From: Pseudomonas mangrovi
Lineage (GTDB): Bacteria; Pseudomonadota; Gammaproteobacteria; Pseudomonadales; Pseudomonadaceae
NCBI RefSeq assembly: GCF_003052585.1
Contig: NZ_QASN01000015.1
Coordinates: 14,015 to 67,657 of the forward strand
Direction: 5' to 3'
DNA length: 53,643 bases
Notes under the pieces: generated by a model
Database searches by the model: none
The model's input: the letters and a program-made list of their open reading frames with translations, nothing else
Told to the model about the DNA's origin: nothing
Part shown: positions 40,293-49,476 of the stretch, one piece after another
How the letters are laid out: every line of letters starts with the position of its first letter
Position numbering within the stretch: position 1 is the stretch's first letter
Program-made: the position numbers and the translations under genes

Positions 40293-41318
40293 GTGTTGGA
40301 TGTGTCAATTCTGCTCACCCCGGTCAGTGCCGACGCACCCAGCGGTGAAGACCTCGAGTACGACGCCTCCTATCTCGAACTGGAGCGGATAGCCCAGGGC
40401 CAGCCCGAACGCCAGATGGGTGATTCCGTGCTGGCCGCCGAGCCGCCCGACTGGCGTGCGGTGCGCGAGATGGCCTGCCAGCTGTGCAGTCGCACCAAGG
40501 ACCTGCGGGTCGCCAACTACCTGGTGCAGAGCAGCATCGCTCTGGATGGCCTGCCGGGCTTCGCCCAGACGCTCGGGCTGATTCGCGACCTGCTCACCCA
40601 ATACTGGGATGACCTGTATCCGCAGCTGGATGCGGACGACGACAACGACCCCACCTTCCGAATCAATGCCCTGGCCGGGCTCAACGCCGAGACCATCCTG
40701 CGCCTGCTGCGCGAGGCCGAGCTGATCCGCTCGCGCGCCTTCGGTCCGGTCAGCGTGCGCGCTGCGCTGAATGCCAGCGGCCTGCTCAGCTTTGCCAGCG
40801 AGACCCTCAGCAGCGAACAGCTTTCCGGTGCCTTTCGCGACTGCGAGGAAGAGCGGCTGGACAGTCTGCGGGCAACCCTGAATGAAACCCTGGGCGCTCT
40901 CGGCGAGATCGAGACACTGGTGTCTTCGAAGGTCGGCTCGCGTCAGGGCGTGGATCTGCAGGCACTGGCGCAGGTGATCAAGCAGATGCTGCTGGTGATG
41001 TCCGAGCACGCCCCCTCCAGCAGCGCCAGCCAGAGTGCCGACATGAGCGAATCCGCCGATCAGCAGCAGGACAGCAGCGGTGCCGCCAGCGGCAGCGCGC
41101 CGCGGGTTTCCGGCGAAGTGCGCAGCCGCGACGACGTGCTGCGGGCGCTGGACAAGATCATCGAGTACTACGCCCGCCATGAGCCTTCGAGCCCGCTGCC
41201 GGTGCTGCTGGGCCGCGCCCGCGGCCTGGTCGACGCGGACTTTGCCACCATAGTGCGCAACCTGATTCCCGATGGATTTTCCCAGTTCGAAAACCTGCGG
41301 GGCCCGGACTCGTATTAG
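40293..41318 (+). CDS. tssA: TssA, T6SS cap/baseplate protein
   Basis: A 341-residue protein with the ImpA N-terminal domain (SADAPSGEDLEYDASYLELE, residues about 11-30, and RIEALAG-like AGLNAETILRLL) and a short C-terminal region with RVSGEVRSRDDVLRALDKIIEYY. It is of the short TssA1 type. I start at the GTG at 40293, giving LDVSILLTPVS after the first residue; TTG at 40296 is the alternative. GGAG lies 10 bases upstream inside a hairpin. Confidence 0.9.
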   Translation: MLDVSILLTPVSADAPSGEDLEYDASYLELERIAQGQPERQMGDSVLAAEPPDWRAVREMACQLCSRTKDLRVANYLVQSSIALDGLPGFAQTLGLIRDLLTQYWDDLYPQLDADDDNDPTFRINALAGLNAETILRLLREAELIRSRAFGPVSVRAALNASGLLSFASETLSSEQLSGAFRDCEEERLDSLRATLNETLGALGEIETLVSSKVGSRQGVDLQALAQVIKQMLLVMSEHAPSSSASQSADMSESADQQQDSSGAASGSAPRVSGEVRSRDDVLRALDKIIEYYARHEPSSPLPVLLGRARGLVDADFATIVRNLIPDGFSQFENLRGPDSY

Positions 41319-41408
41319 CGCGCACAGCGCATCCGGACCTCGAGACACCCGTTACCGGCCCGCGACCGATGACGCCAGCAAGCCGCCCTGTGGCGGAGGA
41401 GGAGCAAA

Positions 41409-41924
41409 GTGGCAATCACCAGCAGTCAGAAATTCATCGCCCGCAACCGGGCGCCACGCGTGCAGATCGAGTACGACGTGGAGCTCTACGGGGCGGAAAA
41501 GAAGGTCCAGCTGCCCTTCGTCATGGGCGTCATGGCCGACCTCGCCGGCAAGCCGGCCGAGCCGCTGCCGGCGGTGGCCGACCGCAAGTTCCTCGAGATC
41601 GACGTCGACAACTTCGACTCGCGCCTCAAGGCGATGAAGCCACGTGTGGCCTTCAACGTGCCCAACGCCCTGACCGGCGAAGGCAACCTGAGCCTGGACA
41701 TCACCTTTGAAAGCATGGACGACTTCAGCCCGGCCGCCGTAGCGCGCAAGGTCGATTCGCTGAACAAGCTGCTTGAGGCCCGCACCCAGCTCGCCAACCT
41801 GCTGACCTACATGGACGGCAAGACCGGCGCCGAGGAGATGATCATCAAGGCGATCAACGACCCGGCACTGCTGCAGGCCCTGGCCAGCGCACCCAAGCCC
41901 CAGGACTCCGAGCCTCAAGCCTAA
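41409..41924 (+). CDS. tssB: TssB, small T6SS sheath subunit
   Basis: The 171-residue protein matches VipA/TssB: RNRAPRVQIEYDVELYGAEKK, LPFVMGVMADLAG and FLEIDVDNFDSRLKAM are family hallmarks. It pairs with TssC to form the contractile sheath. The start is GTG with GGAGGAGGAGC before it, an unusually strong ribosome-binding site. Confidence 0.97.
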   Translation: MAITSSQKFIARNRAPRVQIEYDVELYGAEKKVQLPFVMGVMADLAGKPAEPLPAVADRKFLEIDVDNFDSRLKAMKPRVAFNVPNALTGEGNLSLDITFESMDDFSPAAVARKVDSLNKLLEARTQLANLLTYMDGKTGAEEMIIKAINDPALLQALASAPKPQDSEPQA

Positions 41925-41941
41925 TTCGAAGGATCCAGATC

Positions 41942-43435
41942 ATGGCCGAGACCATCCAAGAAACCCAAGCCCAGGCCGGCGCCGTCGGCGAACAGAGCGA
42001 GTTCGCCTCGCTGCTGCTGCAGGAGTTCAAGCCCAAGACCGAGCGTGCTCGCGAAGCGGTGGAAACCGCCGTGCGCACCCTGGCCGAGCATGCCCTGGCA
42101 CAGACCGACCTGGTGTCGAATGATGCGATCAAGTCGATCGAATCGATCATCGCCGCCATCGACGCCAAGCTGACCGCGCAGATCAACCTGATCATGCACC
42201 ACGAGGACTTCCAGAAGCTGGAAAGCGCCTGGCGCGGCCTGCACTACATGGTCAACAACACCGAGACCGACGAGCAGCTGAAGATTCGCGTGCTCAACAT
42301 CTCCAAGACCGAGCTGCACAAGACCCTGAAGAAGTTCAAGGGCACCAGCTGGGACCAGAGCCCGATCTTCAAGAAGATGTACGAAGAGGAATACGGCCAG
42401 TTCGGTGGCGAGCCCTACGGCTGCCTGGTAGGCGACTACTACTTCGACCAGTCGCCACCGGATGTCGAGCTGCTCAGCGAGATGGCCAAGGTCTGTGCCG
42501 CGATGCACGCCCCCTTCATCTCTGCCGCCTCGCCGACCGTGATGGGCATGGGTTCCTGGCAGGAGCTGTCCAATCCGCGCGACCTGACCAAGATCTTCAC
42601 CACGCCGGAATATGCCGGCTGGCGCTCGCTGCGTGACTCCGACGACTCGCGCTACATCGGTCTGACCATGCCGCGCTTCCTCGCTCGTCTGCCCTATGGC
42701 GCCAAGACCGACCCGGTCGAAGCGTTCGCCTTCGAAGAAGACACCGACGGTGCCGACAGCGACAAGTACACCTGGGCCAACTCGGCCTACGCCATGGCGG
42801 TCAACATCAACCGCTCGTTCAAGCTCTACGGCTGGTGCTCGCGGATTCGCGGCGTGGAATCCGGTGGCGAAGTGCAGGGTCTGCCCGCGCACACCTTCCC
42901 GACCGACGACGGCGGCGTGGACATGAAGTGCCCGACCGAGATCGCCATTTCCGATCGCCGCGAGGCGGAGCTGGCGAAGAACGGCTTCATGCCGCTGTTG
43001 CACAAGAAGAACACCGACTTCGCCGCCTTCATCGGCGCGCAGTCGCTGCAGAAACCGGCCGAATACGACGATCCGGACGCGACCGCCAACGCCAACCTGG
43101 CTGCACGCCTGCCGTACCTGTTCGCCACCTGCCGCTTCGCGCACTACCTGAAGTGCATCGTTCGCGACAAGATCGGCTCGTTCAAGGAACGCGACGAAAT
43201 GCAGCGCTGGCTGCAGGACTGGATCCTCAACTACGTCGATGGTGACCCGGCGCACTCCACCGAAACGACCAAGGCTCAGCACCCGCTGGCCGCGGCCGAA
43301 GTGGTGGTCGAGGAAGTCGAAGGCAACCCCGGTTACTACAGCTCCAAGTTCTATCTGCGGCCGCACTACCAGCTCGAAGGGCTGACCGTGTCGCTGCGTC
43401 TGGTATCCAAGCTGCCCTCGGCCAAGGGCGCATAA
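41942..43435 (+). CDS. tssC: TssC, large T6SS sheath subunit
   Basis: A 497-residue VipB/TssC protein, with DFQKLESAWRGLHYMV, DYYFDQSPPDVELLSEMAKV, GVESGGEVQGLPAHTF and the C-terminal FYLRPHYQLEGLTVSLRLVS. It forms the sheath with TssB 17 bases upstream, recognised and recycled by ClpV. Confidence 0.98.
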   Translation: MAETIQETQAQAGAVGEQSEFASLLLQEFKPKTERAREAVETAVRTLAEHALAQTDLVSNDAIKSIESIIAAIDAKLTAQINLIMHHEDFQKLESAWRGLHYMVNNTETDEQLKIRVLNISKTELHKTLKKFKGTSWDQSPIFKKMYEEEYGQFGGEPYGCLVGDYYFDQSPPDVELLSEMAKVCAAMHAPFISAASPTVMGMGSWQELSNPRDLTKIFTTPEYAGWRSLRDSDDSRYIGLTMPRFLARLPYGAKTDPVEAFAFEEDTDGADSDKYTWANSAYAMAVNINRSFKLYGWCSRIRGVESGGEVQGLPAHTFPTDDGGVDMKCPTEIAISDRREAELAKNGFMPLLHKKNTDFAAFIGAQSLQKPAEYDDPDATANANLAARLPYLFATCRFAHYLKCIVRDKIGSFKERDEMQRWLQDWILNYVDGDPAHSTETTKAQHPLAAAEVVVEEVEGNPGYYSSKFYLRPHYQLEGLTVSLRLVSKLPSAKGA

Positions 43436-43646
43436 GCAGTAGGCCTGTTCAACGTCCCGCGGGTGCGAGCTGCAAGCGGTGCGGGGTCGAGGGTGGCGCA
43501 ATGTCGACAGACATCTCGCCAGCCTCGCCGCCAACCCGATGTAGCAACGCCGCCTAGCGGGCCTGAGGTCAGGTTCAGGGGTAATTCGCACCATGGCAGG
43601 TGCAGAAAACAGCAAACAGCGTGGCACGAGCCACACAGGAGGAATC

Positions 43647-44135
43647 ATGGCTGTTGATATGTTCATCAAGATCGGCGACGTCAAGGGCGAAGCCAACGAC
43701 AAGACCCACGCCGAAGAAATCGACGTACTCGCCTGGAGCTGGGGCATGTCCCAGTCCGGCTCCATGCACGTAGGCGGTGGCGGCGGTGCCGGCAAGGTCA
43801 ACATCCAGGATCTGTCGCTGACCAAGTACGTCGACAAGTCCTCGCCCAACCTGATGATGGCCTGCTCCAGCGGCAAGCATTATCCGGAAGCCAAGCTGAC
43901 CATCCGCAAGGCTGGCGGCGATAGCCAGGTCGAGTACCTCATCATCACCCTGAAGGAAGTTCTGGTCTCCTCGATCAGCACCGGCGGCAGCGGTGGCGAA
44001 GATCGCCTGACCGAGAACGTCACCCTCAACTTCGCCCAGGTGCTGGTCGACTACCAGCCGCAGAAAGCCGACGGCGGCAAGGATGGCGGGCCGGTCAAGT
44101 ACGGCTGGAACATCCGTCAGAACGTCAAGGTCTGA
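43647..44135 (+). CDS. hcp: Hcp, T6SS inner tube protein
   Basis: The 162-residue protein is Hcp1-like: MAVDMFIKIGDVKGEAND, WSWGMSQSGSMHVGGGG and KHYPEAKLTIRKAGG. Hexamers stack into the tube and chaperone small effectors. The ATG at 43647 has AGGAGGAATC before it. A separate 211-base gap upstream suggests an additional promoter. Confidence 0.97.
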   Translation: MAVDMFIKIGDVKGEANDKTHAEEIDVLAWSWGMSQSGSMHVGGGGGAGKVNIQDLSLTKYVDKSSPNLMMACSSGKHYPEAKLTIRKAGGDSQVEYLIITLKEVLVSSISTGGSGGEDRLTENVTLNFAQVLVDYQPQKADGGKDGGPVKYGWNIRQNVKV

Positions 44136-44142
44136 CACCCGA

Positions 44143-44169
44143 CCATGGGGCGGTTCTGCCGTCCCATGG
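44143..44169 (+). other. Hairpin after hcp
   Basis: CCATGGG (44143-44149) and CCCATGG (44163-44169) form a perfect 7-base stem with a 13-base loop and no T run. It could protect the 3' end of a processed hcp message or attenuate transcription into the effector gene. Confidence 0.55.
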
Positions 44170-44203
44170 CTCTCCCCCGGCGTTACCCCGCGAGACCAGA
44201 GAA

Positions 44204-44635
44204 ATGGCCCGGCCTGCATTCATCAACCTCTGGAACAGTTACCCGACTGTGAATGATCCCTGCGACGGCCCCTGGAGCAACCAGTGCGCCATCCGCATGA
44301 GCCTTGCGCTCAACGACGAAAAGACCCTTCTGGTCGACAGATTCACCTACTCCGAACCCAAATGCGCACATGGCCATGCCCGTGGCGCCGAATCATTGGC
44401 CAACTGGCTGTGGCGCCGCCATCTGGGCCGCCCGAACATTTTTACCAGCGGGGCCATCGCCAAGCGCACGCTAGCGGAGAAGAACGGCATCATCTTCTTC
44501 AAGGACTGCTATCCCCGAGGCGGCGAGATCCGCGCTACCGGCGACCACATCGACCTGTGGCAGCGCGGCATGACCAAGGGCTACAACGACCCCGGCAACA
44601 AGTCTGCCCAGGTCTGGTTCTGGGAGCTGGCATGA
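44204..44635 (+). CDS. Tae-type (probably Tae4) peptidoglycan amidase effector
   Basis: The 143-residue protein fits the Tae4 class of T6SS amidase effectors, which cleave the D-Glu-mDAP bond of peptidoglycan stems in the target periplasm. The catalytic cysteine motif NQCAIRMSLALN (C28) and the histidine motif GDHIDLW (H115), followed by the terminal AQVWFWELA, are in the expected places. It has no signal peptide, as expected for Hcp-delivered cargo, and follows hcp directly. It overlaps the next gene by 4 bases (ATGA). Confidence 0.85.
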   Translation: MARPAFINLWNSYPTVNDPCDGPWSNQCAIRMSLALNDEKTLLVDRFTYSEPKCAHGHARGAESLANWLWRRHLGRPNIFTSGAIAKRTLAEKNGIIFFKDCYPRGGEIRATGDHIDLWQRGMTKGYNDPGNKSAQVWFWELA

Positions 44636-45054
44636 GCGCACTGCGGCTGCTGCTTGCCTGCCTGTCGATAGCCAGCCTGTACGCCTGCGCCGATGGCGAG
44701 CGGGCTGACGTCAGCAACTTCGCCGGGCAGACACTCAGGTTGTCCGCACAGGATGACGCATGTCTGCTGACTAGTGACGCGGCCGATCAGCCGGCGCTGC
44801 TGCTGCAGTTGCCATGGCCCTGTCAGTTCAATCGCGGTCGTGATGGTCAGCTGCGCGTCGAAACGGTCGACGACCAGCCGACGTTGCTGGTCGAGCACAG
44901 TGTTGCCGAGCCGGCGCCAAGCCGTGATTGCCGCACTCGGATTCAGGCAGTCAGGCTGCGGGACGGCCAGCTGCAGGCGTCACCGCACACCAATCTGGCC
45001 GCGAGCTGCCTGCCGGCACACTGGGACGCGAAGATGTTCCAGGGGCTTTTCTGA
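44632..45054 (+). CDS. Periplasmic immunity protein of the Tae effector
   Basis: The 140-residue protein starts with a secretion signal (MSALRLLLACLSIASLYAC); the cysteine at 19 may be lipidated (LYAC). The rest is a small domain with four more cysteines. Its translational coupling to the amidase gene and periplasmic targeting suit an immunity protein that inhibits the cognate amidase. It is not an obvious sequence match to Tai4 from memory; the call rests on position and signal. Confidence 0.75.
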   Translation: MSALRLLLACLSIASLYACADGERADVSNFAGQTLRLSAQDDACLLTSDAADQPALLLQLPWPCQFNRGRDGQLRVETVDDQPTLLVEHSVAEPAPSRDCRTRIQAVRLRDGQLQASPHTNLAASCLPAHWDAKMFQGLF

Positions 45055-45124
45055 ACCGTCCGCCGCATTTTTTCGGCGCACCAAGAATCAACCGGCCCTT
45101 GAGGGCAACTGCAGGAAATTTCCC

Positions 45125-45916
45125 ATGACCGCTGAAGAACTACTCCGCGCCGGACAGCTCGACCAGGCCCTCGCTGCGCTCCAGGACCGCGTTCGCAGTA
45201 AGCCTGCCGACGCGGCGTTGCGCGTTTTCCTGTTCCAGCTGCTGGCAGTCATGGGGCAGTGGGCCCGCGCGGCCAACCAGCTCAAGGTAGCCGGCGAGCT
45301 GGATGCATCGACCCTGCCGATGGTGCAGACCTACAGCACGGCGCTGGAATGCGAGGCGCTGCGCGCGCAGGTCTTCGCCGGTCGTCACACACCGGTAGTG
45401 CTGGGCGAGCCGGGCGACTGGCTGGCGCTGCTGATCCAGGCGCTGAAGCTGGATGCCGAAGGCCATGCCGACGCCGCCAGCCAGTTGCGTGCCCAGGCCT
45501 TCGAGGCCGCACCGGCCACTTCCGGCCAGGCCAACCAGCGACCGTTCAGCTGGTTTGCCGATGCCGATCCGCGCCTGGGTCCGGTGCTTGAAGTCATGGT
45601 CAACGGCCGCTACGCCTGGCTGCCGATGCACAACATTCGTGAGCTGCGCACCGAGGCGCCCTGTGATCTGCGCGATCTGGTCTGGCTACCGGCCGACCTG
45701 ACCCTGAACAACGGTGGCAGCATGGTCGCGCTGATTCCCAGTCGCTACCCGGGCACCGAAGCGGCCAGCGACGATGCGTTGCGCCTGGCGCGGATGACCG
45801 ACTGGAGCGAGCAGGGCCTGCCGCTGGGCCAGCGTCTGTTCGCCGATGACAATGGCGATACCGCCCTGTTCGAGCTGCGCGAACTCGGCTTTGCCGGCGA
45901 GACCGACGCGCAATGA
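45125..45916 (+). CDS. tagJ: TagJ (ImpE), T6SS accessory protein
   Basis: The 263-residue protein matches ImpE/TagJ: N-terminal TPR-like helices ([19 protein letters not shown]) and [29 protein letters not shown]. TagJ binds the N-terminus of TssB and occurs only in some T6SS clades, including H1. It is overlapped by tssE by 4 bases. Confidence 0.92.
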   Translation: MTAEELLRAGQLDQALAALQDRVRSKPADAALRVFLFQLLAVMGQWARAANQLKVAGELDASTLPMVQTYSTALECEALRAQVFAGRHTPVVLGEPGDWLALLIQALKLDAEGHADAASQLRAQAFEAAPATSGQANQRPFSWFADADPRLGPVLEVMVNGRYAWLPMHNIRELRTEAPCDLRDLVWLPADLTLNNGGSMVALIPSRYPGTEAASDDALRLARMTDWSEQGLPLGQRLFADDNGDTALFELRELGFAGETDAQ

Positions 45917-46425
45917 GTGAACTGACGTCCCGCGAGCGCCTGCAGCCGTCGCTGCTCGACCGACTGACGGACGAGGAGCCTGGCAAGAATGTGGAAAGCG
46001 CGGACAAGCGTGTTCTCTCGCTGACCCAACTGAAGGCCTCGGTGCTGCGTGACCTGGCCTGGCTGTTCAATACCACGGCACTGTTCGACGCCGACACCAC
46101 CACGCACACCCAGGCGGGCAGTTCGGTAGTCAACTTCGGCTTGCCGGCGCTGGCAGGGCAGACGGCCTCCAGCGTCGACGTGCATGCCGTCGAGCGCCTG
46201 CTCTGCGACGCCATCTGCGCCTATGAACCGCGCATCCTGCGGCAAAGCCTGCGGGTACGCGCGCAGCTCGAGTACGACCAGATGAACCACAACGCCCTGA
46301 GCTTCGAAATCGAGGGCGACCTCTGGGCCCAGCCCATGCCTCTGCGCCTGCTGCTGCGCACGGAGCTGGATCTGGAAACCGGGCATGTGCAAGTGGTGCC
46401 TTCCGATCAACGGAGACGCACATGA
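45913..46425 (+). CDS. tssE: TssE, T6SS baseplate protein (gp25-like)
   Basis: A 170-residue protein with the gp25-like fold and the motifs [27 protein letters not shown] and NFGLPALAG. It nucleates the sheath on the baseplate. It overlaps tagJ upstream and tssF downstream by 4 bases each. Confidence 0.95.
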   Translation: MSELTSRERLQPSLLDRLTDEEPGKNVESADKRVLSLTQLKASVLRDLAWLFNTTALFDADTTTHTQAGSSVVNFGLPALAGQTASSVDVHAVERLLCDAICAYEPRILRQSLRVRAQLEYDQMNHNALSFEIEGDLWAQPMPLRLLLRTELDLETGHVQVVPSDQRRRT

Positions 46426-48281
46426 ACCCGCGTTTGCTCGATTACTACAACCAGGAACTGGCGCACATCCGCGAGAGCGCGGCAGAGTTCGCCCGCGAAT
46501 TCCCCAAGATCGCCAGCCGCCTGACCCTGTCGGACATCGACTGTGCCGACCCTTACGTCGAGCGCCTGCTGGAAGGCTTCGCCTATCTGACCGCGCGGGT
46601 GCAGCTGAAGCTGGACGCCGAGTACCCGACCTTCACCCACAACCTGCTGGAAATCGCCTACCCGCACTATCTGGCGCCGACGCCCTCGCTCACCGTGGTA
46701 CAGCTCTGCCCCGACCCCAACGAGGGCTCGCTGGCCAGCGGCTTCACCGTCGCGCGCGGCGCACCGCTGCGTGGCCTGCTGGGCAAGGACGACCAGACCG
46801 CCTGCGAATATCGCACCGCACATGACGTGACGCTCTGGCCGCTGCAGATTGCCAAGGCCGAGTACTTTGGCAATCCGGCGTCGGTTCTCGGCCGGCTGGG
46901 TGCCAGCGAACCGGGCGCCCGCGCCGGCCTGCGCCTGACCCTGCGCAGCGGCGCCGACATTCCCTTCGACAAGCTCGACATCAAGTCGCTGCCGCTCTAC
47001 CTGCACGGCGCCGACGAGCAGCCCTTCCGCCTCTATGAGCAGTTGCTCGGCAATGCCTGTGCGATCTTCGCCCGCGCCCCGGACAACAGCTGGGTCGAAC
47101 GGCTACCGGCCGATGCCCTGCGCGCCAAGGGTTTCGATGATCGCGAGGCGGCGCTGCCGGTGGTACCGCGTGCGTTCCAGGGCTACCGGTTGCTGCAGGA
47201 ATATTTTGCGCTGCCGAATCGCTTCCTGTTCGTCGAGTTCAGCGGGCTGGAACAGGCCACCCGGCGCTGCAACGCTCAGGAGCTGGAGCTGATCGTGCTC
47301 TTCGATCGTATCGACAGCAGCCTTGAAGGCAGCATCGGTGCCGAACAGTTCGTGCCCTTCTGTACGCCGGCGATCAACCTCTTCCCGCGCCGCGCCGACC
47401 GCATCCATCTGAGCGATCGGGTCAACGAGCATCATCTGATCGTCGACCGTACCCGGCCGCTGGATTTCGAGGTGCACTCGCTGGTCGATGTGAGCGGTCA
47501 TGGCAGTGGTCCGGAACAGCCGTTCCTGCCGTTCTATGCGGTGCGCGACCCGTCGCGCTACGGCCGCGAGCAGGCCTATTACACGGTGCGTCGCGAACCG
47601 CGCGTGCTGTCCAGTGGCGAGCGCCGCAAGGGGCCGCGTTCGAGCTACACAGGCAGTGAAACCTATCTATCGCTGGTCGATGCGCGCCAGGCACCCTATC
47701 GCCACGATCTGCGCCAGCTGGGCGTCAGCGCGCTGTGCACCAACCGCGACCTGCCGCTGTTCATGCCGATCGGCACCAGCAAGAGTGACTTCACGCTGGA
47801 GGACAGCGCACCAGTGCTGAGCATCCGCTGTCTCGCCGGTCCCAGCCGGCCGCGCCCCAGTCGCGCGCATGACGCCGGCGCCTGGCGGCTGATCAGCCAG
47901 CTGTCGCTCAACTACCTGTCGCTCAGCGAACAGGGGCAGGGCGCGGCGGCCCTGCGTGAGCTGCTGCGACTCTACGGCGAGATGGGCGATCCTGCCCTGC
48001 AGCTGCAGATCGAAGGCCTGCGCGATGTGCGCAGCAAGCCCTGCACCCGCCGCCTGCCGATGCCCGGTCCGATCGTCTTCGGTCGCGGCCTGGAGATCAG
48101 CCTGGAGTTCGACGAGAACGCCTTCCGCGGCACCGGCGTGTTCCTCCTCGGTGCGGTACTGGAGCGCTTCCTGACTCGCTACGTGTCGATCAACAGCTTT
48201 ACCGAAACCCTGCTGCGCAGCACCGAGCGCGGCGAACTGATGCGCTGGAAGGCGAAGCCCGGATGCCGGCCGAACCTGTGA
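46422..48281 (+). CDS. tssF: TssF, T6SS baseplate protein
   Basis: A 619-residue protein with the family N-terminus ([28 protein letters not shown]) and C-terminal [24 protein letters not shown]. It forms the baseplate wedge with TssG. Confidence 0.97.
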   Translation: MNPRLLDYYNQELAHIRESAAEFAREFPKIASRLTLSDIDCADPYVERLLEGFAYLTARVQLKLDAEYPTFTHNLLEIAYPHYLAPTPSLTVVQLCPDPNEGSLASGFTVARGAPLRGLLGKDDQTACEYRTAHDVTLWPLQIAKAEYFGNPASVLGRLGASEPGARAGLRLTLRSGADIPFDKLDIKSLPLYLHGADEQPFRLYEQLLGNACAIFARAPDNSWVERLPADALRAKGFDDREAALPVVPRAFQGYRLLQEYFALPNRFLFVEFSGLEQATRRCNAQELELIVLFDRIDSSLEGSIGAEQFVPFCTPAINLFPRRADRIHLSDRVNEHHLIVDRTRPLDFEVHSLVDVSGHGSGPEQPFLPFYAVRDPSRYGREQAYYTVRREPRVLSSGERRKGPRSSYTGSETYLSLVDARQAPYRHDLRQLGVSALCTNRDLPLFMPIGTSKSDFTLEDSAPVLSIRCLAGPSRPRPSRAHDAGAWRLISQLSLNYLSLSEQGQGAAALRELLRLYGEMGDPALQLQIEGLRDVRSKPCTRRLPMPGPIVFGRGLEISLEFDENAFRGTGVFLLGAVLERFLTRYVSINSFTETLLRSTERGELMRWKAKPGCRPNL

Positions 48282-49270
48282 AGATGCTCGAGGAAATGGC
48301 CGCCGCGCCCTGGGAGTTCGACTACTTCCAGGCCCTGCGCCGGATTCAGGCCGAACACCCGGAGCTACCGCGCCTGGGACACTCGCAACGTCTGGCGGAA
48401 GACCCCTTGCGACTGGGCCAGACGCCGGACTGCAGCTTTGCGCCCTCCACCCTGTCGAATGTCATTGCCGGTCGCGACGGCATTCCACCGCGACTGGAGC
48501 AGTTCTTCTTCGGGCTTACCGGGCCCAACGGGCCGCTGCCGCTGCATCTCACCGAGTACGCCCGCGAACGCCAGCGCAACCATGGCGACGCGACCTTCAA
48601 GCGCTTCATGGACGTGTTCCACCACCGGCTGCTGACGCTGTTCTTCCGCGCCTGGGCCGAAGCGCGCCCGGCGGTCAGCCACGACCGCCCCGATGACGAC
48701 TACTTCGCCGCGCGTCTGGCCGCGCTCTCCGGTCGTGGCACGCCGCATCTGCTCGGCCAGGGTCCGCTGCCGGACAACGCGCGTTACCACTACACCGGCC
48801 ACCTCTCTGCGCAGACCCGCTACCCGGATGGACTCAAGGCGATCCTTGCCGAGTTCTTCGAGTTGCCGGTGTGCATCGAGGAATACATCGGCCAGTGGCT
48901 CGAGCTGCCCGAGTACAGCCGCCTCGGTGTGCAGGCCAGCCAGCTGGGCACCGACCTCTGCCTGGGCACCCATGTATGGGACCGCCAGCACAAGTTCCGC
49001 ATCGTCATGGGGCCGCTGAACCTGGTCCAGTACCAGCGCCTGCTACCCGGTGGCGATCGCTTCCGCGAGCTGGCCGCCTGGGTCGCCGAATACCTGGGCG
49101 AGGAGCTCGACTGGGAGCTCAACCTGGTGCTCAAGCGTGACGAGGTGCCAGCGCTGGAACTGCGTGGGGGTGACCGTCTGGGCTTCGATACCTGGCTCGG
49201 CCGCCCGGCAAACGACGCCGCCGACCTGCACCTGGCCGCCAGTCACCTGAACCACCAGGAGGCCGGCTGA
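48263..49270 (+). CDS. tssG: TssG, T6SS baseplate protein
   Basis: A 335-residue protein with WEFDYFQALRRIQAEHPELPRLGHS, FFGLTGPNGPLPLHLTEYA and the later LGTHVWDRQHKFRIVMGPL. It overlaps the tssF end by 19 bases; a start at the ATG at 48284 would avoid that but lose the family N-terminal residues only slightly. Confidence 0.95.
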   Translation: MPAEPVKMLEEMAAAPWEFDYFQALRRIQAEHPELPRLGHSQRLAEDPLRLGQTPDCSFAPSTLSNVIAGRDGIPPRLEQFFFGLTGPNGPLPLHLTEYARERQRNHGDATFKRFMDVFHHRLLTLFFRAWAEARPAVSHDRPDDDYFAARLAALSGRGTPHLLGQGPLPDNARYHYTGHLSAQTRYPDGLKAILAEFFELPVCIEEYIGQWLELPEYSRLGVQASQLGTDLCLGTHVWDRQHKFRIVMGPLNLVQYQRLLPGGDRFRELAAWVAEYLGEELDWELNLVLKRDEVPALELRGGDRLGFDTWLGRPANDAADLHLAASHLNHQEAG

Positions 49271-49314
49271 TGGCCAGGCAGTCATTTTTCGGCAGCCTGC
49301 ACGTCCGCTGCGTA

Positions 49315-49344
49315 GCGGCGAGCGGCTCCTTCGCCGCCTCTTTT
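49315..49344 (+). terminator. Weak terminator-like hairpin between tssG and clpV
   Basis: GCGGCGA (49315-49321) pairs with TCGCCGC (49331-49337), followed by CTCTTTT. The T stretch is short, so it may only attenuate transcription into clpV. The 206-base gap holds nothing else of note. Confidence 0.4.
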
Positions 49345-49476
49345 CGCGCAATCGCGATGCCGCCCTGCGGAGCTGCGCACGCTGCGCAATACAGCAATCC
49401 CGGACAATGCCACCCCTAATCATTCACCCGCGCGGCAGCCCACAGGAAGTATGCCGGCAGACCAAGGAGAGCAAGC

